From Streptomyces sp. CC0208 (GTDB lineage Bacteria > Actinomycetota > Actinomycetes > Streptomycetales > Streptomycetaceae): a DNA stretch of 64,000 nucleotides. The DNA is taken from assembly GCF_003443735.1 (NCBI RefSeq), contig NZ_CP031969.1, positions 5,642,001 to 5,706,000 on the forward strand, in the 5' to 3' direction. The notes beneath the pieces were generated by a model that was not told the DNA's origin, made no database searches, and saw only the letters and a program-made list of their open reading frames with translations. Position numbers and translations under genes: made by a program. This document shows positions 31,393 through 40,845 of the stretch, piece after piece; the stretch's first letter is position 1; each line of letters opens with the position of its first letter.

Positions 31393-32451
31393 ATGCAGCT
31401 GAGAACCGTACTCGCGACCACCACCGCGGCCCTGGCGGCGGCGGCCTGTCTGACAGTGGCAGGACCCGCCGTCGCCTCGGCCCCGGCTCCGGTGAACCAC
31501 GCCTGCTCGCCGTCCGTCTCCCTCGACCGCTTCTCCGACGTGCTCGACAAGACGACGTACGACGGCACCTTCGTCGGCAACCTCTCCGCGCTCGCCGTGG
31601 ACCGGGACGGCTCGCTCGCCGCCCTCTCGGACCGCTCCGCCCTCTTCGACCTGGACGAGAGGACCCTCGCACCGGAGTCGGTTGTCCCGCTCGCCGACGA
31701 GAAGGGCGCCGCGCTGGACTCCGAGGGGCTGGTGATCGACAAGGACGGCACCCGGCTGATCACCTCCGAGACCGAGCCGTCGATCCGCCGCTACAGCGCC
31801 GACGGCAGGATCCTGGACCGCCTCCCCGTCCCGGCCGCCCTCCAGGTCGCCCCGGCGGGCCGCGCCACCGCGAACCAGACCTTCGAGGGCCTGACCCTCA
31901 TGAACGGCGGCCGCACCCTGCTGGCCTCCATGGAGTACGCGCTCTCCGGTGACACGGCCGGAACCGTCCGCTTCCAGACCTGGACCCGGACCAAGAACAA
32001 CCACTTCAAGCCCGCCGCCCAGTACGCCTACCGCACCGACGCCGCCTTCCTCGGCGTCCCCGAGGTCCAGGCCCTCCCCGACGGCCGCCTCCTCGTCCTG
32101 GAACGCGGCTTCACCTCCGGCGTCGGCAACACGGTCCGCCTGTACCTGGCCGACCCCCGCCACGCGACGGACACGAGCGGCATCGAGAACCTGACGGGCC
32201 AGTCCGGCGTACGGCTGATCAGGAAGACGCTGCTCACGGACATCGCGAGCTGCCCCACCCTGGGCGCCACGGCGAAGCAGCCCCAGCCGAACCCCCTCCT
32301 CGACAACATCGAGGGCATGGTGGTCACGGGTCACCAGAAGGGCCACGAGAAGGGCCAGGAGAAGGGCCGCCTGAAGGTCCTCCTGGTGAGCGACGACAAC
32401 CAGAACGCGGTGCAGACCACCCGGTTCTCCTACCTGAGCGTGCGGGTCTGA
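31393..32451 (+). CDS. Secreted esterase-like/phytase-type beta-propeller protein
   Basis: A 352-residue protein with the signal peptide MQLRTVLATTTAALAAAACLTVAGPAVA. The mature part matches the 'esterase-like activity of phytase' family: repeated strands such as LSALAVDRDGSLAALSDRSALFDLD, DSEGLVIDKDGTRLITSETEPSIRRY and VLERGFTSGVGNTVRLYL. Ca2+-dependent phosphomonoesterase or lactonase activity is reported for relatives; the substrate here is unknown. A short Lys-rich repeat (KGHEKGQEKG) near the C-terminus is an insertion relative to the surrounding fold. The ATG at 31393 begins the signal peptide. Confidence 0.87.
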   Translation: MQLRTVLATTTAALAAAACLTVAGPAVASAPAPVNHACSPSVSLDRFSDVLDKTTYDGTFVGNLSALAVDRDGSLAALSDRSALFDLDERTLAPESVVPLADEKGAALDSEGLVIDKDGTRLITSETEPSIRRYSADGRILDRLPVPAALQVAPAGRATANQTFEGLTLMNGGRTLLASMEYALSGDTAGTVRFQTWTRTKNNHFKPAAQYAYRTDAAFLGVPEVQALPDGRLLVLERGFTSGVGNTVRLYLADPRHATDTSGIENLTGQSGVRLIRKTLLTDIASCPTLGATAKQPQPNPLLDNIEGMVVTGHQKGHEKGQEKGRLKVLLVSDDNQNAVQTTRFSYLSVRV

Positions 32452-32545
32452 CCCTCGAAAATGTTGCGGAGGGATGAAATCCGCTTCCGTCCGCGTTGGT
32501 GCCTTCCGGTAGATCAGGACGATGGACGAACCGGAGGGCACCCGC

Positions 32546-35500
32546 GTGACACCGCAACGGGGATGGGCGCGACGACTGGCCGGGTACGCCTGGCGCTACC
32601 CCAAGGACGTCGTACTGGCCCTGGGCTCCTCCCTCGGCGGCATGGCCGTCATGGCGGTCGTCCCCCTGATCACCAAGGTGATCATCGACGACGTCATCGG
32701 CGACCACAGCAGGGACATGGCTCCCTGGGCGGCCGCCCTCGTCGTGGCCGCCGTCCTCGTCTACGCCTTCACCTACGTCCGCCGCTACTACGGCGGCCGC
32801 CTCGCCCTCGACGTCCAGCACGACCTGCGCACGGAGATGTTCGGCACGATCACCCGCCTCGACGGGCGGCGCCAGGACGAGCTGTCCACCGGCCAGGTCG
32901 TCGGCCGGGCCACCAGCGACCTCCAGCTGATCCAGGGCCTGCTCTTCATGCTCCCGATGACGATCGGCAACTTCGCTCTCTTCGTGATCTCCCTGGTCGT
33001 GATGGCCTGGCTGTCGATCCCGCTCACCCTGGTCGCCCTCGCGGTCGCCCCGGCCCTGTGGTGGATCGCCAAGCGCTCCCGCTCCAAGCTGCACCCCGCC
33101 ACCTGGTACGCCCAGGCCCAGGCCGCCGCCGTCGCGGGCGTGGTCGACGGCGCGGTCAGCGGCGTACGCGTGGTGAAGGGCTTCGGCCAGGAGGACCAGG
33201 AGACCGGGAAGCTCCGGGAGGTGGGCCGCCGCCTGTACGCGGGCCGCCTGCGCACGATCCGCTTCAACTCGAAGTACACCCCCGCGCTCCAGGCCGTCCC
33301 CGCCCTCGGCCAGGTCGCGATGCTCGCGCTCGGCGGCTGGCTCGCGGTCCGCGGTCACATCACGCTCGGCACCTTCGTCGCCTTCTCCACCTACCTCGCC
33401 CAGCTCGTGGGCCCGGTCCGCATGCTCGCCATGGTCCTCACGGTCGGCCAGCAGGCCCGCGCCGGCACCGAGCGCGTCCTGGAGCTGATCGACACCGAGC
33501 CGTACCTGAAGGACGGCACCAAGGAACTGCCCGCCGACGCTCCGGCCACCGTCGAGTTCGACGACGTGTCCTTCGGCTACGACCACGAGCGCCCGGTTCT
33601 CGACGGGCTCAGCTTCGAGATCCGCCCGGGCGAGACCCTCGCGGTCGTCGGTTCCTCCGGCTCGGGCAAGTCCACGGTCTCCCTGCTCCTGCCGCGCTTC
33701 TACGACGTCACCCACGGCGCCGTCCTCATCGGCGGCCACGACGTCCGCGAGCTCACCCTGGACTCCCTGCGGTCCGCGATCGGACTGGTCCCCGAGGACT
33801 CCTTCCTGTTCTCGGACACGGTCCGCAACAACATCGCCTACGGCCGACCCGACGCGACGCAGGAGGAGGTCGTGAAGGCCGCCCGCGCCGCTCAGGCGGA
33901 CCGTTTCATCGCCGAGCTCCCCGAGGGCTACGACACCACGGTCGGCGAGCACGGCCTCACCCTCTCCGGCGGCCAGCGCCAGCGGGTCGCGCTCGCCCGG
34001 GCGATCCTCACCGACCCGCGCCTGCTCGTCCTCGACGACGCCACCTCCGCGGTGGACGCCCAGGTCGAGCACGAGATCCACGAGGCCCTGAAGCAGGTCA
34101 TGGAGGGCCGCACCACCCTGCTCATCGCCCACCGCCGCTCCACGCTGAACCTCGCCGACCGCATCGCCGTCCTGGAGAACGGCCGCCTCGCCGACGTGGG
34201 CACCCACGAGGAGCTGGAGAAGCGCTCCGCGCTCTACCGCCGCCTGCTCACCGACCCCGACGGCCTCGGCGGCGTCTCCCCGGGCCACGCCCGGCCGGCC
34301 GCCGTACAGGAGGACACCTCCGTACGCGACGAACTGGACGCCGAGTTCGACGCCGAACGCGGGGTCACCCCCCGCCTGTGGACCGGCGACCGTGAGCGCA
34401 AGGACCTGGCCCTGGCCGGCACTCCGGCCACCCCCGAACTCCTCGCCGAGGTCGACGCGTTGCCCCCGGCGACGGACATCCCCGACATCGACGAGGCCCG
34501 CGCGGTCACGCCCGAGGAGTCGTACGGCCTGCGGCGGCTGCTGCGGGGCTTCGGACCCCCGCTGCTGATCAGCCTGGGCCTGGTCGCCGTGGACGCCGGT
34601 ATGGGTCTGCTGCTCCCGGTGATGATCCGGCACGGCATCGACGACGGTGTCTCGCGGATGGCCGTCGGGGCGGTCTGGACGGCGACCCTGCTCGCCCTGC
34701 TCTCGGTGCTCGTCCAGTGGGCGGCCCAGATCGGCGAGACCCGGATGACCGGCCGCACCGGCGAACGGGTCCTCTACTCCCTCCGCCTGAAGATCTTCGC
34801 CCAGCTCCAGCGGCTCGGGCTCGACTACTACGAGCGGGAGCTGACCGGCCGGATCATGACGAGGATGACGACGGACGTCGACGCCCTCTCGACCTTCCTG
34901 CAGACCGGCCTGGTCACCGCGTTCGTCTCGGTCGTCACCTTCTTCGGCATCATGGTCGCCCTGCTGGTGATCGACGTACAGCTGGCGCTGGTCGTCTTCG
35001 CGACGCTGCCGCCGCTGATCGTCGCCACGTACTTCTTCCGCAAGGCGAGCGTGAAGGCGTACGAACTCGCCCGTGAGCGGGTCTCGGTGGTCAACGCGGA
35101 CCTTCAGGAGTCGGTGTCGGGGCTCAGGATCGTGCAGGCGTTCCGCCGGGAGCGGGACGGTGGGGCGCGTTTCGCGGAACGCAGCGACAGCTACCGCCAG
35201 GCCCGTATCCGGGGCCAGTGGCTGATCTCGATCTACTTCCCGTTCGTCCAGCTGCTGTCCTCCGTCGCCGCTGCGTCCGTACTGATCGCGGGCGCCGGCC
35301 GGGTGGACGCGGCGACCCTGACGACCGGCGCGCTGGTCGCCTACCTGCTGTACATCGACCTGTTCTTCGCCCCGGTCCAGCAGCTCTCCCAGGTCTTCGA
35401 CGGCTACCAGCAGGCGACCGTCTCCCTGGGCCGCATCCAGGAACTGCTCCAGGAGCCGACGTCCACGAAGGCGGCGAGGGAGCCCCTGGAAGTCCTCTCG

Positions 35501-36250
35501 CTGCGCGGTGAGGTCGCCTTCGAGGACGTGCGCTTCGCGTACGGGGACGACGAGGAGGCCCTCGGCGGGATCGACCTGAAGATCCCCGCCGGGCAGACGG
35601 TCGCCTTCGTCGGAGAGACGGGCGCGGGCAAGTCCACCCTGGTCAAGCTGGTGGCCCGGTTCTACGACCCGACGGGCGGCCGGGTCACGGTCGACGGCAC
35701 CGACCTGCGCGCCCTGGACCTGACCTCCTACCGCCACCGGCTCGGCGTGGTCCCCCAGGAGGCGTACCTCTTCCAGGGCACGGTCCGTGACGCCATCGCC
35801 TACGGCCGCCCGGACGCCACCGACGCCGAGGTCGAGGCGGCGGCCCGCGCGGTCGGCGCCCACGAGATGATCGCCACGCTGGAGGGCGGCTACCTCCATG
35901 AGGTCGCCGAACGCGGCCGCAACCTCTCGGCCGGCCAGCGCCAGCTGATCGCGCTGGCCCGCGCCGAGCTCGTCGACCCGGACATCCTGCTCCTGGACGA
36001 GGCCACGGCGGCCCTGGACCTCGCCACCGAGGCCCAGGTCAACCAAGCCACCGACCGCATCGCGGGCCGCCGTACCACCCTCGTCGTGGCCCACCGTCTG
36101 ACGACCGCGGCCCGTGCGGACCGGGTCGTCGTGATGGATCATGGCCGTGTGGTCGAGGACGGCACCCACGACGAACTGCTCGCGCTGGAGGGGCGGTACG
36201 CGGAGCTGTGGCGGACGTTCGTCGGGGAGCCGGTCGAGGTGTCTCGCTGA
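32546..36250 (+). CDS. Fused ABC exporter: two TMD-NBD halves in one polypeptide
   Basis: A 1234-residue single-chain ABC exporter, about twice the usual bacterial half-transporter length. Half 1 has Walker A GSSGSGKST near residue 370, signature LSGGQ near 472 and Walker B LLVLDDATS near 493. Half 2 has Walker A GETGAGKST near 1021, signature LSAGQ near 1127 and Walker B LLLDEATA near 1148. Each half has six membrane helices and an intact H-loop His. NBD1 has Asp in place of the catalytic Glu and pairs with the altered NBD2 signature LSAGQ, so one ATP site is predicted to be degenerate. The GTG at 32546 has GGAGGG 7-8 bases upstream; the ATG at 32522 is an alternative. The exported substrate is not known. 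Confidence 0.95.
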   Translation: MTPQRGWARRLAGYAWRYPKDVVLALGSSLGGMAVMAVVPLITKVIIDDVIGDHSRDMAPWAAALVVAAVLVYAFTYVRRYYGGRLALDVQHDLRTEMFGTITRLDGRRQDELSTGQVVGRATSDLQLIQGLLFMLPMTIGNFALFVISLVVMAWLSIPLTLVALAVAPALWWIAKRSRSKLHPATWYAQAQAAAVAGVVDGAVSGVRVVKGFGQEDQETGKLREVGRRLYAGRLRTIRFNSKYTPALQAVPALGQVAMLALGGWLAVRGHITLGTFVAFSTYLAQLVGPVRMLAMVLTVGQQARAGTERVLELIDTEPYLKDGTKELPADAPATVEFDDVSFGYDHERPVLDGLSFEIRPGETLAVVGSSGSGKSTVSLLLPRFYDVTHGAVLIGGHDVRELTLDSLRSAIGLVPEDSFLFSDTVRNNIAYGRPDATQEEVVKAARAAQADRFIAELPEGYDTTVGEHGLTLSGGQRQRVALARAILTDPRLLVLDDATSAVDAQVEHEIHEALKQVMEGRTTLLIAHRRSTLNLADRIAVLENGRLADVGTHEELEKRSALYRRLLTDPDGLGGVSPGHARPAAVQEDTSVRDELDAEFDAERGVTPRLWTGDRERKDLALAGTPATPELLAEVDALPPATDIPDIDEARAVTPEESYGLRRLLRGFGPPLLISLGLVAVDAGMGLLLPVMIRHGIDDGVSRMAVGAVWTATLLALLSVLVQWAAQIGETRMTGRTGERVLYSLRLKIFAQLQRLGLDYYERELTGRIMTRMTTDVDALSTFLQTGLVTAFVSVVTFFGIMVALLVIDVQLALVVFATLPPLIVATYFFRKASVKAYELARERVSVVNADLQESVSGLRIVQAFRRERDGGARFAERSDSYRQARIRGQWLISIYFPFVQLLSSVAAASVLIAGAGRVDAATLTTGALVAYLLYIDLFFAPVQQLSQVFDGYQQATVSLGRIQELLQEPTSTKAAREPLEVLSLRGEVAFEDVRFAYGDDEEALGGIDLKIPAGQTVAFVGETGAGKSTLVKLVARFYDPTGGRVTVDGTDLRALDLTSYRHRLGVVPQEAYLFQGTVRDAIAYGRPDATDAEVEAAARAVGAHEMIATLEGGYLHEVAERGRNLSAGQRQLIALARAELVDPDILLLDEATAALDLATEAQVNQATDRIAGRRTTLVVAHRLTTAARADRVVVMDHGRVVEDGTHDELLALEGRYAELWRTFVGEPVEVSR

Positions 36251-36324
36251 CGATCGTGCAACCGTCCGACATACGTTGTGCGTCCGTACACCTGTACGCC
36301 CAGACAGCTGCGGGAGGGACGGCA

Positions 36325-36714
36325 GTGAAGAGTGGAGCGATACGGCGGCTCGCGACGGGGCTGGCCGTGACAGTGGCGGCCGGGATGCTCGGGGTCGCCG
36401 TGCCGGGGCAGGCGCACGCCGCGGCCACGTCGTGCGAGGGACGCAAGGTCAGGTCGTTTCCGTTCTCCACCGGCACGGTGGAGGTCTACAAGCGGCGCGG
36501 TTACGTGTGCGCGATCACGCTTCCCAAGCGTCCCGGGGTCCGCCAGTACATGAAGGTGTACCTGCGCGCGTACGGGCTGCTGCCGGTCGAGGACGCCGAC
36601 AAGTACAAGTACCGCGCCGGACCCGTCACCGTGCACGCCGGGCAGCGGAAGGTGTGGGTGAAGGGCCAGGTCGGCCGGGGCACATACGACTCGGACGGCT
36701 GGATCCGGCTCTGA
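36325..36714 (+). CDS. Small secreted protein of unknown function
   Basis: A 129-residue protein starting at GTG 36325, with GGGAGGG 7 bases upstream. An Ala-rich signal peptide (MKSGAIRRLATGLAVTVAAG) ends at QAHAAA. The mature region of about 95 residues is basic, has two cysteines (ATSCEGRK and GYVCAIT) that could form one disulfide, and contains YMKVYLRAYG and VTVHAGQRKVWVKGQVG strands, suggesting a small beta-sandwich. I recognise no family with certainty. It follows the ABC exporter by 74 bases on the same strand but has its own SD. Confidence 0.8.
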   Translation: MKSGAIRRLATGLAVTVAAGMLGVAVPGQAHAAATSCEGRKVRSFPFSTGTVEVYKRRGYVCAITLPKRPGVRQYMKVYLRAYGLLPVEDADKYKYRAGPVTVHAGQRKVWVKGQVGRGTYDSDGWIRL

Positions 36715-36824
36715 GGCACAGGTTGCTCACAGGGTTTTCCCCATCAACAGGCCATCTCCCCTGGTGCGGACCGGTGTTGCGCCGCTAGCGTCCGGCGCAC
36801 ATCTGTACTCACAGGGGAGGGTGC

Positions 36825-38264
36825 ATGCGCAAGGCGCTCAGATGGCTTCTCACACTGGTCGTGCTCATCGGCACGGTCGGCACGGCGGGGGCGGCCACCG
36901 CCGCCGAGCCGGGAGCCCAAGGCACCGGTGCCACCGCCGACATCAAGGATCAGCTCCTCGCCGTCCCGGGGATGAGCCTGATCGAGGAGAAGCCGTACAC
37001 CGGTTACCGCTTCTTCGTGCTCGACTACACCCAGCCCGTCGACCACCGGCACCCGTCCAAGGGCACGTTCCAGCAGCGGATCACCGTGCTGCACAAGGAC
37101 GTCAGCCGGCCGACGGTCTTCTACACCGGCGGCTACAACGTCTCCACCACGCCTCGGCGCAGCGAGCCGACCCAGATCGTGGACGGCAACCAGGTCTCCA
37201 TGGAGTACCGCTTCTTCACCCCCTCCAGGCCCGACCCGGCCGACTGGACCAAACTGGACATCTGGCAGGCCGCCAGTGACCAGCACCGCATCTTCAAGGC
37301 GCTGAAGAAGATCTACCCGAAGAACTGGCTCTCCACGGGCGGCTCCAAGGGCGGCATGACCGCCACCTACTTCGAGCGCTTCTACCCGCGGGACATGGAC
37401 GGAGTCGTCGCCTATGTCGCGCCCAACGACGTGGTGAACAACGAGGACTCGGCCTACGACCGCTTCTTCGAGAAGGTCGGCACCAAGGAGTGCCGCGACC
37501 GGCTGAACGCGGTGCAGCGCGAGGCCCTGGTGCGGCGCGAGCCGCTGGAGAGGAAGTACGCCGACTACGCGGCGGCGGAGGGTCTCACCTTCACCACCGT
37601 CGGCAGCCTCGACAAGGCCTACGAGGCCGTCGTCCTCGACTACGTCTGGGGCTTCTGGCAGTACAACCTGCTGGCCAACTGCGGTGACGACGAGCTGATC
37701 CCGGCGAACGCGAAGACCGCGACCGACGACCAGATCTGGAACTCCGTCGACACGATCTCCGGCTTCTCCGCCTACGCCGACCAGGGTCTGGAGACGTACA
37801 CGCCGTACTACTACCAGGCGGCCACCCAGCTCGGCGCACCGACGATCAAGTTCCCGCACATCGAGAAGAAGTACATCCGGTATGGCTACCAGCCGCCGCG
37901 CAACTTCGTCCCGCGCAGCATCCCGACGAAGTTCCAGCCGTACGCGATGCGGGACGTGGACACCTGGGTGCGCAACAACGCCCGTCACATGCTGTGGGTC
38001 TACGGCCAGAACGACCCGTGGGGCGCGGAGCGGTTCCGCGTCGACAAGGGGGCGAAGGACGCGTACGTGTTCACCGCGCCCGGCATGAACCACGGGGCGA
38101 ACGTCGCCGGTCTGGTCGCCGACCAGAAGGCGTTCGCGACGGCCAGGATCCTCGCCTGGGCGGGCGTCCCGGCGACGGCCGTCGCCGCGGCGAAGCCGCT
38201 CGCGAAGTTCGACACGAAGCTGGACGTACGGGACGTGGAGCGCGAGCCCACCCTGCGTCCGTAG
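36825..38264 (+). CDS. Secreted S37-family (PS-10-type) serine aminopeptidase
   Basis: A 479-residue exported peptidase with the signal peptide MRKALRWLLTLVVLIGTVGTAGAATAA. It has the alpha/beta-hydrolase nucleophile motif GGSKGG (Ser near residue 174), preceded by a strand ending KNWLST, and a C-terminal MNHGAN (catalytic His) after an Asp in the YGQNDPWGAERF segment. The arrangement matches the MEROPS S37 family of Streptomyces, which removes tripeptides or prolyl peptides from N-termini. Substrate detail is not provable here. It ends at a bidirectional hairpin shared with the convergent lipoprotein gene. Confidence 0.87.
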   Translation: MRKALRWLLTLVVLIGTVGTAGAATAAEPGAQGTGATADIKDQLLAVPGMSLIEEKPYTGYRFFVLDYTQPVDHRHPSKGTFQQRITVLHKDVSRPTVFYTGGYNVSTTPRRSEPTQIVDGNQVSMEYRFFTPSRPDPADWTKLDIWQAASDQHRIFKALKKIYPKNWLSTGGSKGGMTATYFERFYPRDMDGVVAYVAPNDVVNNEDSAYDRFFEKVGTKECRDRLNAVQREALVRREPLERKYADYAAAEGLTFTTVGSLDKAYEAVVLDYVWGFWQYNLLANCGDDELIPANAKTATDDQIWNSVDTISGFSAYADQGLETYTPYYYQAATQLGAPTIKFPHIEKKYIRYGYQPPRNFVPRSIPTKFQPYAMRDVDTWVRNNARHMLWVYGQNDPWGAERFRVDKGAKDAYVFTAPGMNHGANVAGLVADQKAFATARILAWAGVPATAVAAAKPLAKFDTKLDVRDVEREPTLRP

Positions 38265-38273
38265 TCCGCGGCG

Positions 38274-38302
38274 CGCCCGGCCGGGCTCACAACGGCCGGG
38301 CG
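38274..38302. terminator. Bidirectional terminator between convergent genes
   Basis: CGCCCGGCCG / CGGCCGGGCG, a perfect 10-bp stem with a 9-base loop. The stop codon of the lipoprotein gene (38287-38289) falls in the loop, so the hairpin overlaps its 3' end. Confidence 0.7.
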
Positions 38303-38928
38303 CAGCCCACCGGCTGGGGGCCGCCGAGCTGGACATACAGGGCCGTCGACAGCGGGCACCTGCTGCGCGCGACGACCGCCTTCACCACCTTGTACTGCGG
38401 TTTCCGTGCGCCCCTGCCGTCGCAGGCGGTCTCCCTGACCTGCCCGCTGCCCGAGCCGTACACGCAGTCGCCGACGATGGTCCGCGGGCCGCCCCCGCCG
38501 CCAGGGTCGCCGGGATGCGGCGGCTGGAGGTTGCGCATGCAGGCGTAGCCCTGCGGCACCGCCCCGTCACCGTCCTCGTCGGAGATCCGGCTCTGCTCAC
38601 TGATGTGCAGCACGAAGTCGGTGGTGGCCGGGCAGGGCGGCCCGTCGGCCGTGGTGCCGTCGTGCCGGGCCACGACCCGGGCCGCGGCCCGCTCGCCGGA
38701 GCAGGGCACCTCGGTGAAGCTGGTCTTGCCGAAGGAGCTGCACTCGTCGATGGCGAGGAACACCGCGCCGAAACCGGAGGCCCGGGTCGTGGACGGCGGG
38801 ACGGGGGCCGTGACGGCGGACCCCTCACCGTTCTCCCCACCGGCCGCCGACTGCGTACACCCCGTCAGCAGGGCGGCGAGCAGCACCGCCAGTACGTACA
38901 CCACCCCCGTGGACACCCTGTCGCGCAT
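38287..38928 (-). CDS. Cys-containing lipoprotein of unknown function
   Basis: A 213-residue lipoprotein. MRDRVSTGVVYVLAVLLAALLTGC ends in the lipobox LLTGC, then a Gly/Ser/Thr-rich linker. The mature domain has about seven cysteines (DECSSFGK, EVPCSG, GPPCPA, YACMRN, GDCVYG, ETACDG and SRCPLS), suggesting disulfide bonds on the cell surface. The start at 38928 is preferred because GGGGGG lies 6 bases upstream; the ATG at 38934 would abut it. No enzyme motif is visible. It is convergent with the peptidase gene and shares its terminator. Confidence 0.8.
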   Translation of the reverse strand: MRDRVSTGVVYVLAVLLAALLTGCTQSAAGGENGEGSAVTAPVPPSTTRASGFGAVFLAIDECSSFGKTSFTEVPCSGERAAARVVARHDGTTADGPPCPATTDFVLHISEQSRISDEDGDGAVPQGYACMRNLQPPHPGDPGGGGGPRTIVGDCVYGSGSGQVRETACDGRGARKPQYKVVKAVVARSRCPLSTALYVQLGGPQPVGCARPL

Positions 38929-39060
38929 CGCCATCCCCCCGGCCTACCCCCGCGTCCAGCGTGACCGCCGCGGCGGGGCCACGCCAGACATGTGGGGTCC
39001 TTTGCGCCTTTCGGGGGTGATGTACGAGTTGCGAGTCGTACGGAAGCTACGCCCCCCGCG

Positions 39061-40845
39061 CTATCGGCCGTACGACAGCCCGTACCCGACCGGGTACAGC
39101 ACCTTCGCGGGATCATCCGCCCGCTGCACCGGCACCGGCAGCCTCCCGTGCGGTGCCGCCTTCCCGGCGATCACCCGTGCCGCCGCCCGCAGCTCGACGT
39201 CGGTCCAGGAGTAGGTCGCCAAGTACGCAGGAACTGAGGGCAGTTGGGCCACGTCGTAAGGGTTGCGGATGGCGACCGCCACCACCGGCCTCCCGGTCGC
39301 CAGGAGCTGCTCGACGAGGGTCCTCTGGGCCGCGGTGATGTTGTACGTCCCCACGACCACCGCGTCCGCCTGCCGTGCGGCCGCGACGGCCTGGGCGACC
39401 ACGGCCGCCGAGGGGGCCGTACCGGTCGACAGGGCGGTGGCCGTGAAGCCCAGCTCGGTGAGGGCGGCGGCGAGGACCCCGGTGGGCGGGCCCGTCGTAC
39501 CGGACGGGGAGGCGGGGTCGGCGCCCACGACGAGCAGCTTGCGGTGGGTGCGGCGGGACAGGGGCAGCAGCCGCTGCTCGTTGACCAGCAGGGTCGTCGT
39601 GCGCTCGGCGATCCGGTCGGCGGCGGCGAGGTGGGCCGGGGTGCCGACGGTCCGGGTGACGCCGCCGTGGCTGACGTAGGGCTCCTCGAAGAGCCGCAGC
39701 CGGGCCTTGAGCCGCAGGATCCGCAGGACCGACTCGTCCAGCCGCGCCTCGGTGAGCTCTCCGTCCTGTACGGCCTTCAGGACGGCGTTCCAGGCCACGT
39801 CCAGAGAGGGCGGGTTGAGGAGCTGGTCGACACCGGCCTTGAGGGCGAGGACGGGCACGCGGTCGTCGCCGTACTTCGTGCGGACCCCCTCCATGCCGAG
39901 GGAGTCGGTGACCACGACCCCGTCGTAGCCGAGTTCGCCGCGCAGGATGCCGGTGAGGATCGGGTGGGAGAGGGTGGCCGGGTCGCCCGAGGCGTCGAGG
40001 GCCGGGAACTGGATGTGCGCGGTCATGATCGAGGCGATGCCGGCGCGGATCGCGGCCCGGAAGGGGACGGCGTCCAGCTTCTCCCACAACTCCCGGCTGT
40101 GGGTGATGACCGGGAAGCCGTAGTGGCTGTCGACCGCGGTGTCCCCGTGTCCCGGGAAGTGCTTGGCGGTCGCGGCGACCCCGGCGCCCTGGTAGCCGGC
40201 GACCTCGGCGGCCACGAGCCCGGCGACCTCCTGAGGCTCCGAGCCGAAGGAACGGACCCCGATGACCGGGTTGGCCGGGTTGACGTTGACGTCGGCGACC
40301 GGGGAGTAGTTCTGCCGGATGCCGATTGCCTTGAGCTCCTGCCCGGCGACACGGCCGAGGGTCCGGGCGTCCTTCCGCGAACTGTCGGCGCCGATGGCCA
40401 TGGCGCCCGGGAAGAGGGTGGCGGGCTCGCCGACCCGGCAGACGATCCCGTGCTCCTGGTCCGTGGAGATGAGGACCGGCAGGCCGCGCGGCTGGTGCAG
40501 CGAAGCCTTCTGGATGCCGTTGGAGAGGTCGGCGATCTGGTGCGGATCACGGGTGTTGTGCGCCCAGGTGAAGTAGATGATCCCGCCCACCCGGTACCTG
40601 GCGATCATCTCGGCGGCCGTACGGACGCCGATCTCCTTGAGGTTGGCGTCGATGTCGGCCTGGTCGGGGGCGGTGGCGGAGTGGCCGTAGACCCGCATCA
40701 CGAAGAGCTGGCCGACCTTCTCCTCCAGTGTCATACGGGAGACGAGGGAGCGGAGCTTGTGGTCGTTCGCGTGTGCGGTCCCGCTGAGGGCGAGTGAGGC
40801 GGCGGCGCCTGCCGTGGCGGCGAGGACGGTACGTCTGGAGGGCAC
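39061..40845 (-). CDS. Secreted GH3 glycosidase (beta-N-acetylglucosaminidase-like)
   Basis: A 594-residue GH3 enzyme. The start is GTG at 40845 with AAGGAG 5 bases upstream; the twin-arginine-type signal is VPSRRTVLAATAGAAASLALSG, ending at AHA. The hydrolase core includes GGIIYFTWAHNTRDP, KHFPGHGDTAVDSHYG (the His-containing loop typical of NagZ-type N-acetylglucosaminidases) and VVTDSLGMEGV with the catalytic Asp nucleophile. A C-terminal GH3 sandwich domain follows (TTLLVNEQRLLPL). The likely substrate is chitin- or peptidoglycan-derived GlcNAc oligomers. No perfect DasR site was found upstream, but an interrupted inverted repeat lies there. Confidence 0.9.
   Translation of the reverse strand: MPSRRTVLAATAGAAASLALSGTAHANDHKLRSLVSRMTLEEKVGQLFVMRVYGHSATAPDQADIDANLKEIGVRTAAEMIARYRVGGIIYFTWAHNTRDPHQIADLSNGIQKASLHQPRGLPVLISTDQEHGIVCRVGEPATLFPGAMAIGADSSRKDARTLGRVAGQELKAIGIRQNYSPVADVNVNPANPVIGVRSFGSEPQEVAGLVAAEVAGYQGAGVAATAKHFPGHGDTAVDSHYGFPVITHSRELWEKLDAVPFRAAIRAGIASIMTAHIQFPALDASGDPATLSHPILTGILRGELGYDGVVVTDSLGMEGVRTKYGDDRVPVLALKAGVDQLLNPPSLDVAWNAVLKAVQDGELTEARLDESVLRILRLKARLRLFEEPYVSHGGVTRTVGTPAHLAAADRIAERTTTLLVNEQRLLPLSRRTHRKLLVVGADPASPSGTTGPPTGVLAAALTELGFTATALSTGTAPSAAVVAQAVAAARQADAVVVGTYNITAAQRTLVEQLLATGRPVVAVAIRNPYDVAQLPSVPAYLATYSWTDVELRAAARVIAGKAAPHGRLPVPVQRADDPAKVLYPVGYGLSYGR

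Noticed and set aside
32324..36169. A 1281-codon frame opposite the ABC exporter
   Set aside because: It is the mirror of the exporter reading frame, with acidic/basic dipeptide bias and no domain.
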